Shown piece by piece: positions 17,689-27,225 of a DNA stretch of 64,000 nt. Within the stretch, counting starts at the first letter, position 1, and every line of letters begins with the position of its first letter. The position numbers and the translations under genes are program-made. The notes below the pieces were generated by a model. It was not told the origin of the DNA, made no database searches, and saw only the letters and a program-made list of their open reading frames with translations. Source of the DNA: JAJTFW01 sp046330075 (lineage in GTDB: Bacteria; Bacteroidota; Bacteroidia; AKYH767-A; OLB10); contig JAXLTL010000001.1 in assembly GCA_046330075.1 (NCBI GenBank), positions 62,001 to 126,000 of the forward strand. The letters are read 5' to 3'.

Positions 17689-20447
17689 TTGAGTTCAACC
17701 AGCAGTTGCAGATACAGCAACCGTCCGATCATCGGTCCTCCGTAAACTTCGTAGTGTTCGTTGTTGAACACATTGGAACAACCTACCTTCAGCGTTGTTT
17801 TTGTCTCTGTAAACATTTTGCTGATCTGCGCGTCTACAATGCCATAGTCATTGATGGTGCCGGTAAATTGCGGAGAGCCTTCAAATAAAAATCCCTGCAC
17901 CCATTTATAGTTGATGTTAAAGCCCCAGTCTTTGCCAATGAAGTTGTCGATTTTTGATCCGGTAAATCCAAGGTTGAATTTGTTGCGCGGAGTGTTAAAG
18001 GCAGGAATCAGCGGGTCGTCAGAGCCTTGTCGGTTGAGTTCGTTCCATGACCAGTTGCCGGATACGGTGTAGAATTTGGCAAAGTAGTAATTCAGTCCGA
18101 TCGTAAATCCTTGCGTGGTGACAATATCTTCCGAGTTTGTTGCTACCCGATAGATGTTGTTGACATTGATCGGGAGTGGCTGATTCGGAACAACATTCAC
18201 ATCTGCACCGAGTTTGTAACCGATGAAGTCTTTGTAGATGCTGTAATAGGCACTCATGTCAACAAACAATCTGCTGAACAGCGTTGTCCGGTAACCGGCT
18301 TCAATGGTTTTCACTTGCTCCGGCTGAACAGGATCAACATTGAAGTAATCCAGCGTGTCTACATTCTGGTAGTTGAGTCCATCGTATAGCGACGGCAGCG
18401 TCACCAGTGAATCGAAGCCGTTCAGGTTACCGATGAGGATGGCGCGGCCTACCCGGTAATACAGGTATTGATCGGCGAGTGTTGGATTCCGGATAGCTGA
18501 ACTGAAGGAAAGACGGAAAGTATTTTTCTCATCCGGATTGTAAATCGCCGAGAGAGCGGGGGAGACGAGATAATCGAAGTTTTCGTTTTTGTCGACGCGG
18601 GCGGTGGCACTGAGTTTTAACTTTTCCGCTGCCAACTTGATATCTGCACCTGCATATATTCCGTATTCGCTGTTACGGATCACCACACTTCCGGTATCGC
18701 TGAAAATCGTTCCGCGCGAATTGGGAATGTATAACCGGTAGTTGGCTCCGGTGGTGAAATTGAACTTTTTTATTTTGAATTTGTATTCTCCGTGTACATG
18801 ATACAGCGCCGACTTATCATAAAACTTGGAGCCGCCCTGCGCGAAGGTCTCTCTGGAAGTAATGGCTGCAAAGGCTGAATCGAAGGATGCAGTGCCCGGC
18901 ATGAACATGGCCTGATTCTGATTGAGCGGATTACCGATGCTGTTGGCATAAGCGGCAGCCTGTCCGTGGTAGAGCATCAGTGAATCGTAGTAGTTGTTCA
19001 TCAGGAATGGATTGATGGCCGCGAGGTAATCCGTGTATTGCGCATAATCTCCGGGCTTGGGAAAGCCGGGGTAATTCCTGAATTTGTTGAATACGTTGTT
19101 GCTGACCAGATAATTTACATAGTCGTCGTTCCAGTCGATGTCCGACTTCACCGCTCGCTGTAATAGCAAGGCCGTGAAATAGGCGTCGTAGGAGTTCCCG
19201 GCGTTTTCATTGGTGACGTAGGCGCGGAGGAAAAACTTTTCGGGCTTGCGTATTTCAAGTCTGTTCTGAAAGAACAGAATGTCTTTCAGACTGTATCGGT
19301 TGTCGCCCTGGTAAACGGTGGTTCCTGTGCTGAAACTTGAACTGGCAATACATTCAACATCCTTCGTTACTTTATAATGCAGTGCCGAATTCAGTTTGAT
19401 GTTCCGGGTGTTGTAGTCAACAATGTCTTTTTCGGCATAGCCTGTCCGGTAGATGATACCCAGTCCCGGAAAAATACTCGGCACCAGACTAAAGTCGCCG
19501 CCGCTGTTGTATTCATCTCCGTAAACATTTACGGCATCGTATCCTCCGGGGTTGTTTTCCTTGCTGAGCGATTGTGGCGTCGCAGCTCTGTTATCGGCTA
19601 CCCAGTCGTAGGCTTTGAAGAAACTGGCGTTGAATTTCATTCCCAGTTTTTCATCACCGGCTTTGTTCTTTTTAACAAATGCATACCGGAAGCAGGTTTC
19701 CAGCAAGTCGCGCGAACCACTCTTCACACAGACTTCGAGTCCAGGTTTCACAAAAGGACTCCTTGTATTCATGCTGATCACACCATTGAAGGCATTGGGT
19801 CCGTAAAATGCAGAGCTGGCGCCCACCACGAGATCTACCTTCAGCAGGTCAAGTTCCGACGTGCCAAGAAAGTTTCCCAGCGAGAAATTTAATCCCGGTG
19901 CCTGGTTGTCAACACCGTCAATAATCTGCAGCGTTCGGACCGGCGAAGTGGAGTTGAATCCGCGGGTGTTAACAACCTTAAAGCCCAGACTCGCAGCCGT
20001 TACATCCACACCTTTCAGAGCACCCAGCCCGTCGTAAAAATTCGCTGCCGGCGTTTCCTTGATGGCCAGTATATCCATGGCTTCTACCGTCAATGCCGAC
20101 TCCCGTTGCTTTTCGGTGAGACGGCTTTCAACAATTGTCGCTTCCTTGAGCAAGCCATCGTTCTGGCTCAACAAAATAGTTAATGGTGTGGCAGCGTTGG
20201 CCACAGTAACTTCGCGTGTTATATATCCAACGTATGAAACGATCAGAATAGCAGGGTATTTGGTAATCTGCAGGGTGAACTTCCCATCGAAATCTGAAGT
20301 GGTACCGTTCGTGGTACCTTTTTCACCGATGGTTGCGCCAATCAGCGGTTCCTTACTTTTCTGATCCCTGACACTGCCGGTCAGGTCTTGTCCAAACGCG
20401 TTGATAGTTATTAAGATACAGGCGAGAAACAGGACGAAGTTTCGCAT
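17685..20447 (-). CDS. TonB-dependent outer-membrane receptor with carboxypeptidase-like N-domain
   Basis: About 920 residues from ATG at 20447, which starts the signal peptide MRNFVLFLACILITINAFGQ. A CarboxypepD_reg-like beta domain comes next (TGSVRDQKSKEPLIGATIGE, DGKFTLQI), then the plug domain (AANFYDGLGALKGVDVTAASLGFKVVNTRGF with the DNQAPGL loop) and a long TonB barrel ending in an aromatic-rich strand (MIGRLLYLQLLVELN). It imports a substrate across the outer membrane using TonB energy. No SusD-like lipoprotein gene is adjacent, so it is not a standard SusCD pair; the substrate is unknown. Its stop overlaps the convergent priA stop. Confidence 0.9.
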   Translation of the reverse strand: MRNFVLFLACILITINAFGQDLTGSVRDQKSKEPLIGATIGEKGTTNGTTSDFDGKFTLQITKYPAILIVSYVGYITREVTVANAATPLTILLSQNDGLLKEATIVESRLTEKQRESALTVEAMDILAIKETPAANFYDGLGALKGVDVTAASLGFKVVNTRGFNSTSPVRTLQIIDGVDNQAPGLNFSLGNFLGTSELDLLKVDLVVGASSAFYGPNAFNGVISMNTRSPFVKPGLEVCVKSGSRDLLETCFRYAFVKKNKAGDEKLGMKFNASFFKAYDWVADNRAATPQSLSKENNPGGYDAVNVYGDEYNSGGDFSLVPSIFPGLGIIYRTGYAEKDIVDYNTRNIKLNSALHYKVTKDVECIASSSFSTGTTVYQGDNRYSLKDILFFQNRLEIRKPEKFFLRAYVTNENAGNSYDAYFTALLLQRAVKSDIDWNDDYVNYLVSNNVFNKFRNYPGFPKPGDYAQYTDYLAAINPFLMNNYYDSLMLYHGQAAAYANSIGNPLNQNQAMFMPGTASFDSAFAAITSRETFAQGGSKFYDKSALYHVHGEYKFKIKKFNFTTGANYRLYIPNSRGTIFSDTGSVVIRNSEYGIYAGADIKLAAEKLKLSATARVDKNENFDYLVSPALSAIYNPDEKNTFRLSFSSAIRNPTLADQYLYYRVGRAILIGNLNGFDSLVTLPSLYDGLNYQNVDTLDYFNVDPVQPEQVKTIEAGYRTTLFSRLFVDMSAYYSIYKDFIGYKLGADVNVVPNQPLPINVNNIYRVATNSEDIVTTQGFTIGLNYYFAKFYTVSGNWSWNELNRQGSDDPLIPAFNTPRNKFNLGFTGSKIDNFIGKDWGFNINYKWVQGFLFEGSPQFTGTINDYGIVDAQISKMFTETKTTLKVGCSNVFNNEHYEVYGGPMIGRLLYLQLLVELN

Positions 20448-20475
20448 AAGCAGCGTTTCACAGATTGGGTTTAAA

Positions 20476-20483
20476 CAAAAATA
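20476..20483 (-). promoter_or_regulatory. Candidate -7 box of the TonB receptor gene
   Basis: Minus-strand TATTTTTG matches TAnnTTTG, 28 bases before the ATG at 20447. The surroundings are A/T tracts, so a chance match is possible. Confidence 0.35.
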
Positions 20484-20594
20484 AAAAAATAAGAATAGCG
20501 TTGATGAATTGTTTAAGTAAATCAGGATATGATTAAACAACAGGGATTTTACCGAAGATATGCAGGATATCTTCTGAATTTGCATTTTTGCAGT

Positions 20595-21311
20595 ATGAAA
20601 TGCAAGTTGCTAGTACTGTTAATGTTGATGGCGGTACTCGGGTATAGTCAGAAAAACAGCTATCAGGTATTTAAGGGTGATACAATTAACCGGACCGATG
20701 CGAAGGGACTTAAGCAGGGTATCTGGAGAAAATATTTCCGGACCGATACACTCTGTTCAGAAACCTACTTCAAAAACAACAAACCTTATGGCATTTCACG
20801 CACCTGGTACGAAAGCGGCAAGCTTAAAGCGGAAGTTGTTTTTCAGAAAGATGCACGTAAATCCGTAGCAGTCTCTTACTACGAAAGTGGTAAGGTGATG
20901 GCCAGAGGATGTTATTTTGAGTTGAAAAAAGACAGTACCTGGTTATTTTACGGCGAGAATGATTCCCTCAAATCCATCGAACAATATAAATCCGGGAAAC
21001 CTGACGGAGTCTGGAAAGTATTCTATGAAAACGGGGCCATTGCGGAAGAGAAAACCTATGTAAACGGAAAGAGAGAAGGTGATTATCGTCAGTTCAATGA
21101 CAATGGGAGTTTGATTTTTGAGATGCACTATAAAGCTGATCTGGAGCATGGGCCCGTTAAGATATATTGGGGCAATGGCAAAATCAGGCAAACTGGAACT
21201 TTTGTAAATGGACTCAAAGAAGGCTCCTGGATTGAATACGATACCAACGGTAATGTATCAAAAAACGAAGTGTGGCGGGCCGGAGTTTTGAAATCAAAGC
21301 CGGTTGAGTAA
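20595..21311 (+). CDS. Secreted MORN-repeat (YwqK-like) protein
   Basis: With ATG at 20595 (MKCKLLVLLMLMAVLGYSQ, a signal peptide) the mature protein of about 220 residues is built of repeated units of roughly 23 residues of the antitoxin YwqK/MORN_2 type: GKLKAEVVFQKD, DGVWKVFYENGAIAEEKTYVNGKREGDY, HGPVKIYWGNGKIRQTGTFVNG, EGSWIEYDTNGNVSKNE. These beta-hairpin repeats are common in secreted Bacteroidota proteins of unknown role. The name YwqK-like refers to the repeat only; no toxin partner is next to it. It is divergent from the TonB receptor gene. Confidence 0.8.
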   Translation: MKCKLLVLLMLMAVLGYSQKNSYQVFKGDTINRTDAKGLKQGIWRKYFRTDTLCSETYFKNNKPYGISRTWYESGKLKAEVVFQKDARKSVAVSYYESGKVMARGCYFELKKDSTWLFYGENDSLKSIEQYKSGKPDGVWKVFYENGAIAEEKTYVNGKREGDYRQFNDNGSLIFEMHYKADLEHGPVKIYWGNGKIRQTGTFVNGLKEGSWIEYDTNGNVSKNEVWRAGVLKSKPVE

Positions 21312-21440
21312 TCACCAATAATAAGTTGTTTTTTCAAGTCCAAACCGTTTACTCGGTTTTTTGCCCATGTTGAAAACTGGTTCCCATTTTTATTAAACGG
21401 GCTACCAAAAGTGGTATATTTCAAGTGCTATTGCCTGCCT

Positions 21441-24400
21441 ATGTTAGCCGAAAATTCAACCGGTGCTGATCAGACCAAATCAGCAGATAAGCCCCGTCGC
21501 GTTAGTTGCCTCTATTCCGTTGCCGGTTGGGAATTAAACCTGGAGACACTTGAATTCACCATTGATCATCAGCATAAAGAAATGCTGCATGCTTTAGGAT
21601 ATGGCAGCACTCCCGAAACGACAAATCTGCTGGATTATGCAATCCGGTATATATCCGAATCCAGTCAGGAAATCGTTCAGGAAAAATTGCAGTATGCGAT
21701 CGAAAATAAAGACGATCCGGAATATGCCGACCGTTTTGAAATTACCATGCGGTCAGAGGATGGTAAACTGTATTATTTTCTGGTGAATACATGGTTGCTC
21801 CGCCCCGGCGTTGTACGTGGACAGGGTCAAAATATCACCGACTTGAAACAGGTGAAGAACGACCTCGATTACAGCTCAGCTTCCTTGCGTTCCGTCATCG
21901 AAAATTCCGATGATTATATTTTTACGATTGATTGCGGAGGATCAATCCAACTTTACAATGAGAATTTCCGGAAAGTGATGCAGGAATTTTTTGATGTAGA
22001 AGTTTTTCAGGGGCAGAATATTACAACGGCAATGCCGACGGAAGTCTACGATAAGTGGTATCCCTTGCTCGAAACAGCATGTAAGGGAAGTAAATCCCAT
22101 TCTGAAATCGATATTCAGTTAAATGACCTGAACCGGCTGGATGTTGCCGTGAATCCGATTATTGCCAACGGACAGGTAACCGGGGTCTCTTTCTTTATCA
22201 GAAATATCACAGATAAATGGAGGATGTCAGCCTGGGATTCACTGGAAACAAAAGTACTTGAACAGGCCTACAGAAATGTAGAGATCACGGAGGTGTTTGA
22301 TACGCTCTTATTGGGTATTCAGGATATTGCTCCTGCGATGTCGTGTTATATTACCCGTAAAATAGATGGAAAGATGGCACTGGAGTGGGTGAGCTCACCT
22401 TCTCTACCTGCTTCCTATACGGCACACGCCAATGAAATTCCCATTAGTCCGGAATTCGGATCCTGTGGTTTGAGTGCATCCAGTATGCAACCGGCATTTG
22501 TGAAGGATATTCGCCTGCATGATTCCTGGAAGACTCTCCGTGACATCACCCTGCTAAACGGGTATTATTCCTGTTATTCTATGCCGGTGATCAGTAAATC
22601 CGGAAGGGTGCTCGGTACACTTGGTGCTTATTACCGGCAACCACATGATGCCAGCGATTTCGAATTAAGCCTGTGGCAGAAAGCAGTTAATCTGGTTGGA
22701 ATCCTTCTGGAAAGTGAATTGAATAAGAAGGAGAATCTGAGGAAGGCGAATATGCTTGATGAAATCGCAAGATCGATCCCCGGCGTTTTATATATGATTA
22801 AAATGGGAACCGATGGCGAAAGAACGTTTGAGTATGTAAGCCCGAAAGCCAGAGAATATGTTAAAGTTCCATTCGATAGTATCAGTAAAGATTATCATAG
22901 TGTTATCGGCTTAATCAGTAAGGAGTTCCATGAGCCCTTGCGCGAGACACTGGAAAAATCGCTGAAAGATAAGTCCATCGTTGAGTTTGAGTTTACGTTG
23001 CGCCCGGATATTAATCCTGATTTCCACCGGTATAAGTTAGTTGCCTCGCATGATTTCAAGGAGGATGGTACTGTTTATACCTACGGAACCATTTATGATA
23101 TTACCACGCAGAAAATTTCTGAATTGCAGTTGCTGGAGAAACAGGAAGAGATGGGTGCTATCTTTCGCGGTCTGGATGATTTAATTTTCGTTATTGATGA
23201 GGAATGCAGGTTTAAGGATGCTTTCTCTAATGATGAGAAAAAATTCCTGGTTCCAAAGAACATTATGATCGGCAGAAAGATGGATGAGTTTCTGCCTGAT
23301 CATGTAATAATTGCTTATCGGAATGCCTGTGAAGAATTAAATCAGGGGAATCAATCTCAGGTGGAATTCTTTTATGAAATGGAAAAGGAGGGTTCTACCA
23401 GTTATTATAAAGCAAGGGTTATCCGGATTGTAGAGAGCGGTACTTATCTCGTAACCGTAAAGGACTATACATCTGAGCGGGGAATCATAGAGGCAAACAA
23501 TAAATTGCGATACATCCTCGAGGAGGCTTCAGAGTATGCCCGGTTTGGTTCTTTTGAGTTCAATGCAGATACCAAATCATTGCTTTGGTCGGATCAGCTG
23601 CGGACCATGTTCGGCATACCGGATGATCTGACCGGTTCCGCTTTGTTCGAGTATTTCATTGAGGCCCTGCACCCGGATCATAAGAACGAAATGATTGCGG
23701 TGATTGAGGATTCACTCCGGAATAATAAAGATTTTGAAATCGAACATATGATTCGCCATTATGACGGAAAATATGTTTGGCTGCGGTGCGTGGCGCGTGT
23801 TAGTACAGATCCGTTTACAAAGGAGACGATGATCCGTGGTATTTCTATGGATATCACCCGTGCTAAATCAGAGGAGAGAGAGGCCCGCAAACGGCAAAGT
23901 CTGCTGGAAGCAGTGAGCCTGCTGTCTATGAAACTGGCCAGCGATGAAGAACTCGAGGCTACCGTTAACAAGTTGCTGGTGAAGCTGGGTGAGTCAACCG
24001 GTGTGAGCAGAGTATACCTCTTTAAAAATTCTTTGCATCCTGTAACCGGTGATTTTACTACTACTCAAATACTGGAATGGGTGAAGGAGGGTGTACGTCC
24101 GCAAATTGATGATGAGGTGCTCACCGACCTGAATGTAGGATTGCTGGGCTTCGAACGCTGGGCCTTGCTGCTGAATCAGGGACTCCCGGTGGTTGGTGAC
24201 ACAAAGGATTTCCCGGGTTCTGAACAGGCGTACCTGCGTGATAATAATATCAAGTCCGTACTGGTGGTGCCGGTAGCGCTGAATGGTGAATGGTGGGGTT
24301 CACTTGGATTTGATGAATGTTCCATTGAACGTGTATGGTCTGAGAATGAAATTACATTGCTTTCTGCCGTGGCGAACCTGATCGGTACCGTGATCGAAAG

Positions 24401-25436
24401 AAAACGGGTGCGGGAGGAATTGATAGAAAGTGAAGCGCGCCTTCGTACAATCGTTGAAACGATGTCAGAAGGACTGGTGATCGCAAGTGTAAACGGAAAT
24501 CACCTTTCGTGTAACCAGGCTGCAGCAGATCTGGTGGGCATGAGCAAGGAGGACCTGCTGGCCATGACGCCTGAATTTGTCTATAATAATTTTATCAACC
24601 TGGATGGCACTCCTTATACTGAGGCGAATTGCCCGGCCATGCAGGCGATGAAATCCAATAAGGTGGTTACCGGTACTGTGATGGGGTATAAATCCGAAGA
24701 TGGCTATCGCTGGATGTCAGTGAATGCTTGTCCGCTGGTGCACCCCATTACCAATGAATTGTTCGGTGTGCTGAAGACGTTCTCTGATGTTACGGAACGC
24801 ATCCGTCATGATCAGGAGCTGAACGATAACCTCAAACAGAAGGAATTGCTCCTGACTGAAATTCATCACCGCGTTAAAAACAATCTGGCGATCGTCAGCA
24901 GTCTCTTGCAGCTGCAGCAATTGTATACTACCGATGATCAGGTTAAAACAATGCTGCTGGAAAGTCAGGGACGATTACGTTCCATGAGCCTGGTGCATGA
25001 GATCCTGTATAAGAACGGTGATTTTTCAAAGGTGTCGTTCGATAAGTATCTCAATGAAATCGGACATTATCTCAAAAACACTTTCGCAAAACCTGAACAG
25101 GAGATTCTCTTTGAAATTTCAACTGATGATTGTAATCTTGAAATAACGAAGGCCATTCCCTGCGGACTGATCGTAAACGAAATCGTGACGAATGCATTTA
25201 AGTATGCATTCAACAACAGAGCAGGCGGAATCATCGTGATTTCGCTGAGGCTGCAGGGTGAATATTATGTTCTGGAGGTCTGTGATGATGGTCCGGGACT
25301 TCCCGAAGGCATCAACTGGGCAGAAGCCAAAACAATGGGCTTTACACTGGTGCGTACACTGAGTGCACAGTTGAAAGGAGCGTTGAGTATAGAAAACAAG
25401 AATGGAGCACGGGTAGTGCTCACTTTCCCAAAGTAA
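21441..25436 (+). CDS. Multi-PAS/GAF sensor histidine kinase (HisKA_2 type)
   Basis: A very large soluble kinase of about 1,331 residues from ATG at 21441; the earlier in-frame GTG at 21411 is less likely. No signal peptide or membrane segment is seen, so it should be cytoplasmic. In order: PAS-like domains in the first 260 residues, a GAF-like domain (about 265-430), three further PAS domains (about 440-810; the last has a PAS_3/PAC pattern YVWLRCVARVSTD), a GAF domain (about 815-980; VLVVPVALNGEWWGSLGFDE), a PAS (about 990-1110), then HisKA_2 with the phospho-acceptor in LLTEIHHRVKNNLAIV near residue 1140, and an HATPase domain (GLIVNEIVTNAFKYAF, VCDDGPGLPEG). The input signal is unknown. 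The downstream receiver gene, 21 bases away, is its likely partner. Confidence 0.9.
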   Translation: MLAENSTGADQTKSADKPRRVSCLYSVAGWELNLETLEFTIDHQHKEMLHALGYGSTPETTNLLDYAIRYISESSQEIVQEKLQYAIENKDDPEYADRFEITMRSEDGKLYYFLVNTWLLRPGVVRGQGQNITDLKQVKNDLDYSSASLRSVIENSDDYIFTIDCGGSIQLYNENFRKVMQEFFDVEVFQGQNITTAMPTEVYDKWYPLLETACKGSKSHSEIDIQLNDLNRLDVAVNPIIANGQVTGVSFFIRNITDKWRMSAWDSLETKVLEQAYRNVEITEVFDTLLLGIQDIAPAMSCYITRKIDGKMALEWVSSPSLPASYTAHANEIPISPEFGSCGLSASSMQPAFVKDIRLHDSWKTLRDITLLNGYYSCYSMPVISKSGRVLGTLGAYYRQPHDASDFELSLWQKAVNLVGILLESELNKKENLRKANMLDEIARSIPGVLYMIKMGTDGERTFEYVSPKAREYVKVPFDSISKDYHSVIGLISKEFHEPLRETLEKSLKDKSIVEFEFTLRPDINPDFHRYKLVASHDFKEDGTVYTYGTIYDITTQKISELQLLEKQEEMGAIFRGLDDLIFVIDEECRFKDAFSNDEKKFLVPKNIMIGRKMDEFLPDHVIIAYRNACEELNQGNQSQVEFFYEMEKEGSTSYYKARVIRIVESGTYLVTVKDYTSERGIIEANNKLRYILEEASEYARFGSFEFNADTKSLLWSDQLRTMFGIPDDLTGSALFEYFIEALHPDHKNEMIAVIEDSLRNNKDFEIEHMIRHYDGKYVWLRCVARVSTDPFTKETMIRGISMDITRAKSEEREARKRQSLLEAVSLLSMKLASDEELEATVNKLLVKLGESTGVSRVYLFKNSLHPVTGDFTTTQILEWVKEGVRPQIDDEVLTDLNVGLLGFERWALLLNQGLPVVGDTKDFPGSEQAYLRDNNIKSVLVVPVALNGEWWGSLGFDECSIERVWSENEITLLSAVANLIGTVIERKRVREELIESEARLRTIVETMSEGLVIASVNGNHLSCNQAAADLVGMSKEDLLAMTPEFVYNNFINLDGTPYTEANCPAMQAMKSNKVVTGTVMGYKSEDGYRWMSVNACPLVHPITNELFGVLKTFSDVTERIRHDQELNDNLKQKELLLTEIHHRVKNNLAIVSSLLQLQQLYTTDDQVKTMLLESQGRLRSMSLVHEILYKNGDFSKVSFDKYLNEIGHYLKNTFAKPEQEILFEISTDDCNLEITKAIPCGLIVNEIVTNAFKYAFNNRAGGIIVISLRLQGEYYVLEVCDDGPGLPEGINWAEAKTMGFTLVRTLSAQLKGALSIENKNGARVVLTFPK

Positions 25437-25457
25437 TAACTGATAATTGTTCAGTTT

Positions 25458-25832
25458 ATGGAAAGAGCAAAATTCCGGATTATGATCGTTGAGGATGAAT
25501 TACTCATTCAGATGGTCAATAAGCAAATGCTGGAAGGGGCCGGTTACATGGTATGTTGTTCAACCACCTCAGGCGAAGAAGCTGTAACCATGGCGCTCGA
25601 GCGAAAGCCGCACCTGATCTTAATGGATATTAAACTGGATGGAGAGATGGATGGGATTACAGCCATTGAGGAAATTCAAAAGGTGGAAAATATCCCTGCA
25701 TTATATGTTAGTGGCAATTCCGACGATGCGACCATGAAACGGGTGCAGAAAACCAATATGGTGGATTTCATTGTGAAGCCTGTTGATTACCATCTCCTCA
25801 TTGAAAAGATCAACCGGTTTTTTGGCCGTTGA
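25458..25832 (+). CDS. Receiver-only response regulator
   Basis: A 124-residue CheY-like receiver without an output domain. Landmarks: the acidic pair in IMIVEDELLIQ, the phospho-acceptor Asp in LILMDIKLDG (about residue 57), Ser in ALYVSGNSDD and Lys in DFIVKPVD. HisKA_2 kinases are often paired with such single-domain or modular regulators, and the gene lies 21 bases after the giant kinase in the same direction. It therefore probably relays the signal by protein contact or phosphotransfer rather than by binding DNA. It ends one base before the stop of the convergent NifU-like gene. Confidence 0.9.
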   Translation: MERAKFRIMIVEDELLIQMVNKQMLEGAGYMVCCSTTSGEEAVTMALERKPHLILMDIKLDGEMDGITAIEEIQKVENIPALYVSGNSDDATMKRVQKTNMVDFIVKPVDYHLLIEKINRFFGR

Positions 25833-25833
25833 T

Positions 25834-26073
25834 TCAGACCGCTACAACACCCTTGATGTCCGGAATAGCTTTGATAATGGACTGCTCAATTCCGGCTTTC
25901 AGCGTCATCATGCTCATCGAGCAGGAACTGCAGGCACCTTCAAGACGTACCTTTACAATATGATCTTCTGTAAGCTCTACAAAACTCACATTCCCATTGT
26001 CGGCTTCAAGATAGGGCCGCAATTGCGAAAGCGTTTCTTCAATACGTGTAATTAACTGGTCCTGATTTTCCAT
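25834..26073 (-). CDS. NifU C-terminal-like Fe-S scaffold protein
   Basis: A 79-residue stand-alone NifU-like domain (PF01106): IEETLSQLRPYLEADNGNV at the N-terminus and the cluster-binding GACSSCSMSMMTLKAGIE with a CxxC pair. Such proteins hold and hand on Fe-S clusters in the cytoplasm. The ATG at 26073 starts the conserved domain; longer in-frame starts overlap the mrp gene. It lies one base after the mrp stop and is surely co-transcribed with it, giving an Fe-S carrier pair. Confidence 0.9.
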   Translation of the reverse strand: MENQDQLITRIEETLSQLRPYLEADNGNVSFVELTEDHIVKVRLEGACSSCSMSMMTLKAGIEQSIIKAIPDIKGVVAV

Positions 26074-26074
26074 T

Positions 26075-27172
26075 TTATCCGATGGGTTCAAGTCGTTGAG
26101 TGGGTGATTGGCTGGCATTGCGAATAGCAGTCTGCTGCGCTACATTGCCGGCAACGGTAAGGAAGGGAAGTGCAGCGGGATGATGCTCGTCAACAACGGC
26201 AGGCGTTCCCTGATCTCCGCCTTCACGAATCGATTGAACGAGCGGTATCTCGCCCAGAAAAGGTATGTTGAGCTCTTCTGCCAGTTTACGGCAACCGGCT
26301 TTTCCGAATATGTAGTATTTGTTGTTGGGTAATTCTTCCGGTGTGAAATAGGCCATGTTTTCGATAATTCCTAAAACCGGTACATTGATGTTTTCCATTC
26401 TGAACATGGCGATTCCTTTCCGTGCATCCGCCAGTGCTACTTCCTGTGGTGTTGATACAATCACGGCTCCCGTTACCGGTACTGTGCTGACCAGCGTGAG
26501 ATGAATATCGCTCGTGCCGGGAGGAAGGTCGATGAAGAGATAATCGAGTTCGCCCCAGTCAGCGTCCTGAAAGAGCTGCTGTAGTGCGCGGGAAGCCATC
26601 GGACCTCTCCATACAATCGCCTGTGAGGGATCTGCCATGAAGCCGATCGACAATAGTTTGACGCCGTGTTTCTCCACCGGAACCATGTACTGGCGGTTGT
26701 TGCGCTCTGTGATGAAGAGTCGTTCATGTTCAACCCCAAACATGATCGGCTGGGAAGGACCATAGATATCGGCATCGATAAGCCCCACTTTCGCACCGGT
26801 TCGGGCCATGGCGACCGCCAGATTGGCTGCAACGGTTGATTTGCCGACACCACCTTTTCCAGATGCTACAGCAATGATATTGCGGACGCCGGGTAATACT
26901 TCTTCCAGCGAAGGACGCCGTGTGGTCACATTGGCCGTCATGTTGACCGTAACTTCTGCTTCGGCATCAACATAATGGTGAATCGCATTCCGGCAGGCAT
27001 TGGCGATGAATTCCTTTAGCGGACAGGCCGGCGTAGTAAGTACAATGGTGAAGGAAACTTTCTTTCCGGTTACTTCAACATCCTGCACCATGTTGAGCGT
27101 CACCAGATCTTTTTTCAGATCGGGCTCCTGTACATGACTCAGGGCATTTAATACTTGTTCTTTCGTGATCAT
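26075..27172 (-). CDS. mrp: Mrp/ApbC-type P-loop ATPase, Fe-S carrier
   Basis: A 365-residue Mrp/NBP35 protein from ATG at 27172. The N-terminal DUF59/MIP18 domain (EQVLNALSHVQEPDLKKDLV, with a Cys in TPACPLKEF) precedes the ATPase domain: VASGKGGVGKSTVAANLA (deviant Walker A), DADIYGPSQPIMFG and FIDLPPGTSD. The place where E. coli Mrp has its CxxC (after ENMSY) here reads ENMAYFTPEELPNNKYYIFG, without the cysteine pair. Other Bacteroidota Mrp proteins, as I recall, share this. It assembles or carries Fe-S clusters and is coupled to the NifU-like gene downstream. Confidence 0.92.
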   Translation of the reverse strand: MITKEQVLNALSHVQEPDLKKDLVTLNMVQDVEVTGKKVSFTIVLTTPACPLKEFIANACRNAIHHYVDAEAEVTVNMTANVTTRRPSLEEVLPGVRNIIAVASGKGGVGKSTVAANLAVAMARTGAKVGLIDADIYGPSQPIMFGVEHERLFITERNNRQYMVPVEKHGVKLLSIGFMADPSQAIVWRGPMASRALQQLFQDADWGELDYLFIDLPPGTSDIHLTLVSTVPVTGAVIVSTPQEVALADARKGIAMFRMENINVPVLGIIENMAYFTPEELPNNKYYIFGKAGCRKLAEELNIPFLGEIPLVQSIREGGDQGTPAVVDEHHPAALPFLTVAGNVAQQTAIRNASQSPTQRLEPIG

Positions 27173-27217
27173 CTCGCGTTCGTGACTGTACAACAACCTT
27201 CAGCGGGCTTTGTTCTG

Positions 27218-27225
27218 CAAAATTA
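27218..27225 (-). promoter_or_regulatory. Candidate -7 box of the mrp-nifU-like operon
   Basis: Minus-strand TAATTTTG matches TAnnTTTG, 45 bases before the mrp ATG. The -33 region is not convincing. Confidence 0.4.

Noticed and set aside
20595..21311. Toxin-antitoxin system based on the YwqK-type name
   Set aside because: The match is to the MORN-like repeat only; the protein has a signal peptide and no toxin partner is adjacent.
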